Part shown: piece by piece, positions 60,361 to 64,000 of the stretch | How the letters are laid out: each line of letters begins with the position of its first letter | How positions within the stretch are numbered: the stretch's first letter is position 1 | Assembly: GCF_932274485.2 (NCBI RefSeq) | Contig: NC_065882.2 | Location: 63,091,431 to 63,155,430 of the forward strand | Origin: Patella vulgata | Taxonomy: Eukaryota; Mollusca; Gastropoda; Patellidae | Length of the DNA stretch: 64,000 bases | Direction: 5' to 3' | Made by a program: the position numbers and the translations under genes | Notes under the pieces: generated by a model | The model's input: the letters and a program-made list of their open reading frames with translations, nothing else | What the model was told of the DNA's origin: nothing | Databases searched by the model: none

Positions 60361-61344
60361 AACCAATTGGTGAGGTTTTTTTGTGACGTCAAAAGCTCTT
60401 AAGTCGGCGGATGCAACTCGCAAAACGATGTTCTTTATGGTGACAATATCAGACGATGCGCTGTGTTAACATGCAATTTATATTAAAAGATGACCTTTCT
60501 ACTGTCTTTAGTCGCAATTTTATGAAGTTTTTTGTCTCTCCTGAACAATTTTGAAAAACCCACATACGACCTTTTCACTCCCCACCGACGATTAGCTATT
60601 TAGCTCCTTTAGCTAATAATAATAATAGGCCTACTAGTACTACTAATAATATAATAATGAATGCAACAAACTATGCCATTTTAAAACACTTCCTTATTTT
60701 TGCGACCATGGGGCAGGGCTATCTTGGCAAGACTTTTCCATAATCTGGTAATTACCTGTCATAGCTGCATGGTGATGGTGGCAAGCATACTGTGAAAAAT
60801 GCACTTGTAACTTCAGCTGGCTTAGACTAGGGCCTACTTAAAAATTAATTACAATAGTCAGAAAAAAAAAACATCAACTATGATCAAGTGCAAGAAAACG
60901 AGGGTAGGCTTTTTGGCAAGTTTAATAATGTGGTTTGTTGCCTGGAAACAGTAATTATAAACAAACCTTAAGCCTCACCGATTCTACACATTTATGATAA
61001 ATGTAAATGTGGTTATAACAATGTTGCTTCGTTCCCAACCATAAAATCAAATCTGATCGACAAACCCTTTGCAAAACAGCCAAGAGAGGATATGAGATTT
61101 GTTGCAAGGGAGATAATTGAAACTCTGGCATACTTGATGCACGTCAAGATTTGTTCAGAATGCATGTCAGTTTTATCATGGACCGTATGAGACCGTAGGC
61201 CCACTAGTTGTACCATGGGGCTTTTAATACATGTATTATATTATAAGGTCCATGGTTGTATCAATTGATGATTGCATCCAGATCTATATTGGATCAACGT
61301 CGTTTGTCATACAAAGGGGCGTTTTCTCGGAGAGACAATAATAA

Positions 61345-61440
61345 AGAAATCATGAGCGTGCAACACTGTCCTTTGTCGTACTTCCGTCTCCATCAGCCCA
61401 GTCGGAGCTGAAAAATAGGAAATTCAACTCTATTTCATTT
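61345..61440 (+). repeat. SINE-2 3'-end fragment
   Basis: CCGTCTCCATCAGCCCAGTC, GGAGCTGAAAAATAGGA and CTATTTCATTTG match the SINE-2 3' end. Confidence 0.6.
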
Positions 61441-61765
61441 GTTAGATTTGTGGAGTTACGTCGTTACTAGTAGTTTTCTAATTGTAATAATTCACGAATA
61501 AAGACAACTAACCAGTAGGCCTAGATTCAAGCACTAAAAAAAATGACATGACATCTAAAGATAATGAGTACCCATAGGGCATTGCGAGGTTGAGTCGTTT
61601 TTCGTAATACATTAATTGCTATTCACGAATAAATATACCCGTGTTACCTGTTAGGTTTGAATATTAAGGCCATAACTGCTAGATGTAAACAGAGCTAGGC
61701 CTACCCCTACCCCAAGACCTAGCATTAACACTTATGCTAACCCTAACCCACAATCTCGTCAACAA

Positions 61766-61978
61766 TCATGTTTCGATTCCCGGTTGTGCGTGACAAGGAG
61801 TAGGGTCGCCTGTCGAATCTTGTGGGTTTTCTCCGGGTTCTCCAGCCCCCCCCCCACTGCTAAAGACCCCTACGCGCAAGCGAATTATTCAAATAAAAAA
61901 AAAATGAACCATATGTTAGTCCCGAAATTACCTAGTTTTTATCGAGTAGACGTTAAACCCCATTTCTCTATCTCTCTC
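61766..61978 (+). repeat. 5'-truncated SINE-1 copy
   Basis: Starts at the B box (TGTTTCGATTCCCGGTTGTG) and runs through AGGAGTAGGGTCGCCTGTCG to GTAGACGTTAAACCCCATTT and a TC tail. Confidence 0.82.
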
Positions 61979-62025
61979 CTAACCCTATTTACATTTAGAC
62001 CTAACCGGGGTATCATTGTTGAATC

Positions 62026-62093
62026 CCCGTCTTCATTAGCCCAGTCGGAGCAGAACAGTATAGGATGTTAACCCCATTTATTTTCATTTCATT
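62026..62093 (+). repeat. 68-bp SINE-2 tail with target-site duplication
   Basis: CCCGTCTTCATTAGCCCAGT, CGGAGCAGAACAGTATAGGA and an ATTTC tail. TCATTGTTGAATC flanks both sides (62013-62025, 62094-62106). Confidence 0.82.
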
Positions 62094-62105
62094 TCATTGT
62101 TGAAT

Positions 62106-63270
62106 CATTATAATAATATAATGAATTTATAAAGCGCCTCATTCCAGTAAAAATTACTGCTCCGCGGCGCTATTACATTATGTTAAATAAAAAAAAATGA
62201 ATTATACATATAATCACGGAAATTTAAGAAATATGAAGTTATTAAAATGAAAGCGCAAGCATTATATAAAACTTAGCTAAAAAGTTCAGTTATTAAAAGT
62301 CACTACAATCGGCACATAAAACTTTGTTAACAAGTTCAATTTTTTAAAAGTCATCACAGACACTCCATAAAATTTTGCTTAAAAGTTCAATTTTTAAAAA
62401 TCATCACCATCACTACATGAAACTTTGCTTAAAAAGTTCTGTTTTTAACAATTTTTTAAAAGTTACGAGGGATTGCGAGTTTTTTATGTGTTCGGGTAGA
62501 GAATTCCATAACATTAGTGCAGCGTAAGTAAAAGATCTCTTACCGTAGGACGATTTGGTTTTTGGTAGTACCAGTAAATTGTTATTCTGGGATCTTAGAG
62601 TTCTAGTTGGAGTGTATCGATGGAGTAGGGATTAAGATAGTGCGGAGAGTCAGGTATGTTAAGGAGAAGATTTTAAAGTTAATACGTGATTCAATAGGTA
62701 ACCAATGTATATTCTTTAATACTGGAGTAATATGATCACGTTGTTTTGTTCTTGTTACAATACGGGCTGCCTTATTTTGGATCTTCTGTAGCTGATTTAT
62801 TTGATATGAGGGGAGATTAAACATAATGGATGTGCAGTAATCAAGATGAGATGTTACAAGTGAATTAACTAACAATTTTGCTGTTTTTAGAACAATAAAG
62901 TTTCTAATACGACCAATGTTATAAAGATGGTAGTGGATTTGCATATCATTGAAACATGGTGTTTAAAATCAAAGTTACAATCTAACTGTACACCAAGATC
63001 ACGGACATCATTTCTCCCCCATAAAGCAATATCACCGATGTTGATTGGAAATTCGTCTATTTGCGATCTTCTAAACTTACTTCCGATCGTTAATACCTCT
63101 GTTTTTTCGTCGTTTAGTTTAAGAAAGTTGGTGGAAATCCACTTTTTTATTGACTGAATGCATTGTTGTAAATTATAAATTTCATCTTTTTGAGTACCTT
63201 GTTTAAATGCAATATTGAGTTGTGAATCATAGGCATATAGATGATAATCAATACCGAATTCTTTGATCAA
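62106..63270 (-). mobile_element. 5'-truncated CR1/L2-like LINE, 3' part
   Basis: Two overlapping minus-strand frames (62887-63270, 62603-62944) code the end of a non-LTR reverse transcriptase: CIQSIKKWISTNFLKLNDEK, VRDLGVQLDCNFDFKHHVS, LVTSHLDYCTSIMFNLPSYQ and HITPVLKNIHWLPIESRINF. The catalytic YADD-type site reads YAYD, and the two frames are offset, so the copy is inactive. The 3' UTR includes a decayed tandem repeat of about 60 bp (62250-62470). The 3' end lies at an AT-rich edge near 62106, beside the SINE-2 tail. Confidence 0.8.
62250..62470. repeat. Decayed tandem repeat in the LINE 3' region
   Basis: Three to four units of about 62 bp, each with AAACTT(T/A)GCTTAAAA and GTTCA(A/G)TTTTTAAAA followed by TCATCAC. 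Confidence 0.6.
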
Positions 63271-63574
63271 GTCTCCAAGATATTATACGATATCAATTTA
63301 AAATGGCAGTCAGTCACAGACTCGCCAATCCGAATGTTTGAATGTGTGAGACACTGAGATCCTAAAGTAACAAAGAACTTTCCAGCCCATCTTCATTAAA
63401 ATTATAATTTAATAAAAAATACTGTTCATATTTTAGCGTAAATATTTATTTATACACATCTGAAAATAGTTTCATATATCATTTTGAAAATACCAGAATC
63501 TGAATCTGAAACAAAAAAAAACGAAAGTCGATTGGTACAATTAGAGTCATTTCTATATACGTGATTAGAAACTG

Positions 63575-63745
63575 TTATGCTTCCTCTAAAAGTATATCAT
63601 TCTTGTTTGCAACGCTATTAAATGGTGACGGCGACACAGATATGGCGTTCATATTCTTGAAAGGTTCGAGCACTGATATAGTACGCAACTTTGGACCCCG
63701 TTTTGGTCTGATACGCTGTGATTTCTTCTGGAGGTCTTGAACTCT
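63575..63745 (-). CDS. Last coding exon of an unrecognised gene (partial)
   Basis: The exon follows a good minus-strand acceptor (TTGTTTCAG ending at 63746) and runs 56 codons to a TAA at 63575. The product tail is basic and then Ser/Pro-rich: VQDLQKKSQRIRPKRGP, later ISVSPSPFNS, and it ends LLEEA. The composition and the clean acceptor look like a real C-terminal exon, possibly with a nuclear localisation signal (RPKRGPK). I do not recognise the family. The rest of the gene would lie beyond the right edge of the window. Confidence 0.55.
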   Translation of the reverse strand, partial: RVQDLQKKSQRIRPKRGPKLRTISVLEPFKNMNAISVSPSPFNSVANKNDILLEEA

Positions 63746-64000
63746 CTGAAACAATAAGTTAGAAAACATGCAATTAATGATGATCATTGTAATGCAAATG
63801 TATTACACCCCGACGAAATGGATATATTTTAAGATTAAATTATTTTATATATTATTTTACATATTTTAGTACCGAGCACGGATCCCTCCAACCCTCCTCG
63901 CAAAAAATTAAATAATAAAAGCTGTATATTAGAAACTTAATTTTTTTAAAAAAATTAGTCTTTTAAGGTCAAATATTCAGATGTTATATCTTCAAACGGT

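Larger units (their letters stand above)
57153..60590. mobile_element. 3.4-kb TIR element nested in another element
   Basis: The ends are CGTCGGTGGGGAGTCAAAAG and, inverted, CGTCGGTGGGGAGTGAAAAG, continuing GTCGTATGTGG, over 30 bp. ATTA flanks both sides (57149-57152, 60591-60594). Inside are a Helentron-like copy, a Penelope-like remnant and a SINE-2 piece. A transposase of its own was not recognised. TGACGTCA lies at 60384-60391. Confidence 0.75.
56699..60613. mobile_element. TTAA-type TIR element interrupted by a 3.4-kb insertion
   Basis: A reverse relative of 47184-47695 (shared CAAATTATTTGTCAATTTAA and CCAATATTTAAGACAAAATA). Its body stops at 57152 and resumes at 60591, where TTAGCTATTTAGCTCCTTTA completes the terminal repeat. 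The split is caused by the element at 57153-60590. Confidence 0.7.
55460..63574. other. Repeat-rich stretch without a supported host gene
   Basis: About 8.1 kb between the zinc-finger gene start and the last exon at 63575. Nearly all recognisable content is mobile: SINE-2 (56003-56379), the nested block (56699-60613), short SINE pieces (61345-62093) and a LINE 3' part (62106-63270). The 5' flank of the zinc-finger gene must lie at its left edge. Confidence 0.6.

Noticed and set aside
61680-61760. Telomere-like CTAACCCTAACCC
   Set aside because: Only two units in a C/A-rich stretch; not a telomeric array.

Overview
The window is AT-rich, intron-bearing animal nuclear DNA. Genes have GT/AG introns, there are two tRNA-headed SINE families, many short TIR elements, a CR1/L2-like LINE piece, a Penelope-like piece and tandem-repeat Helentron-like elements. 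Repeats of that last style are known from bivalves, so a mollusc (or another lophotrochozoan) is the best guess; that is an inference. No prokaryotic, CRISPR or viral gene system is seen.

Gene layout, left to right: SELENOI/EPT1 (ethanolamine phosphotransferase, +, 4110-11476, first exon not found); DEPTOR (mTOR inhibitor, -, 20250-29034, nine exons, complete); TAF2 (TFIID subunit, -, 33006-36677, one exon of 1223 codons); DSCC1 (Ctf18-RFC subunit, +, 37309-51394, eleven exons, complete); a 13-finger C2H2 protein (-, 52415-55459, two exons); and the last exon of an unrecognised - strand gene (63575-63745). All exon junctions of the three spliced, fully modelled genes keep frame, giving 387 (DEPTOR), 400 (DSCC1) and 550 (zinc finger) residues.

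DEPTOR, TAF2 and DSCC1 are also neighbours on human 8q24.12, so this is an old linkage block. TAF2 and DSCC1 are divergent across a 631-bp gap with an ETS-type site and an E2F-type site directly before the DSCC1 start codon. TAF2 lacks introns although it sits in its ancestral neighbourhood, which points to intron loss in place.

Introns and intergenic stretches are mostly repeats. SINE-1 (tail of TC repeats) and SINE-2 (tail of ATTTC repeats) have different heads but the same 3' end, suggesting one LINE partner. Several copies have clear target-site duplications, and some are only 36-68 bp of tail. TIR elements include a 732-bp fold-back, a hAT-like, a Harbinger-like, a pogo-like, a pair of related TTAA elements, and a 1.39-kb element whose ends carry a repeated 10-bp motif. 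At 56699-60613 elements are nested at least three deep. The right part (about 55.5-63.5 kb) has no host gene apart from the final exon.
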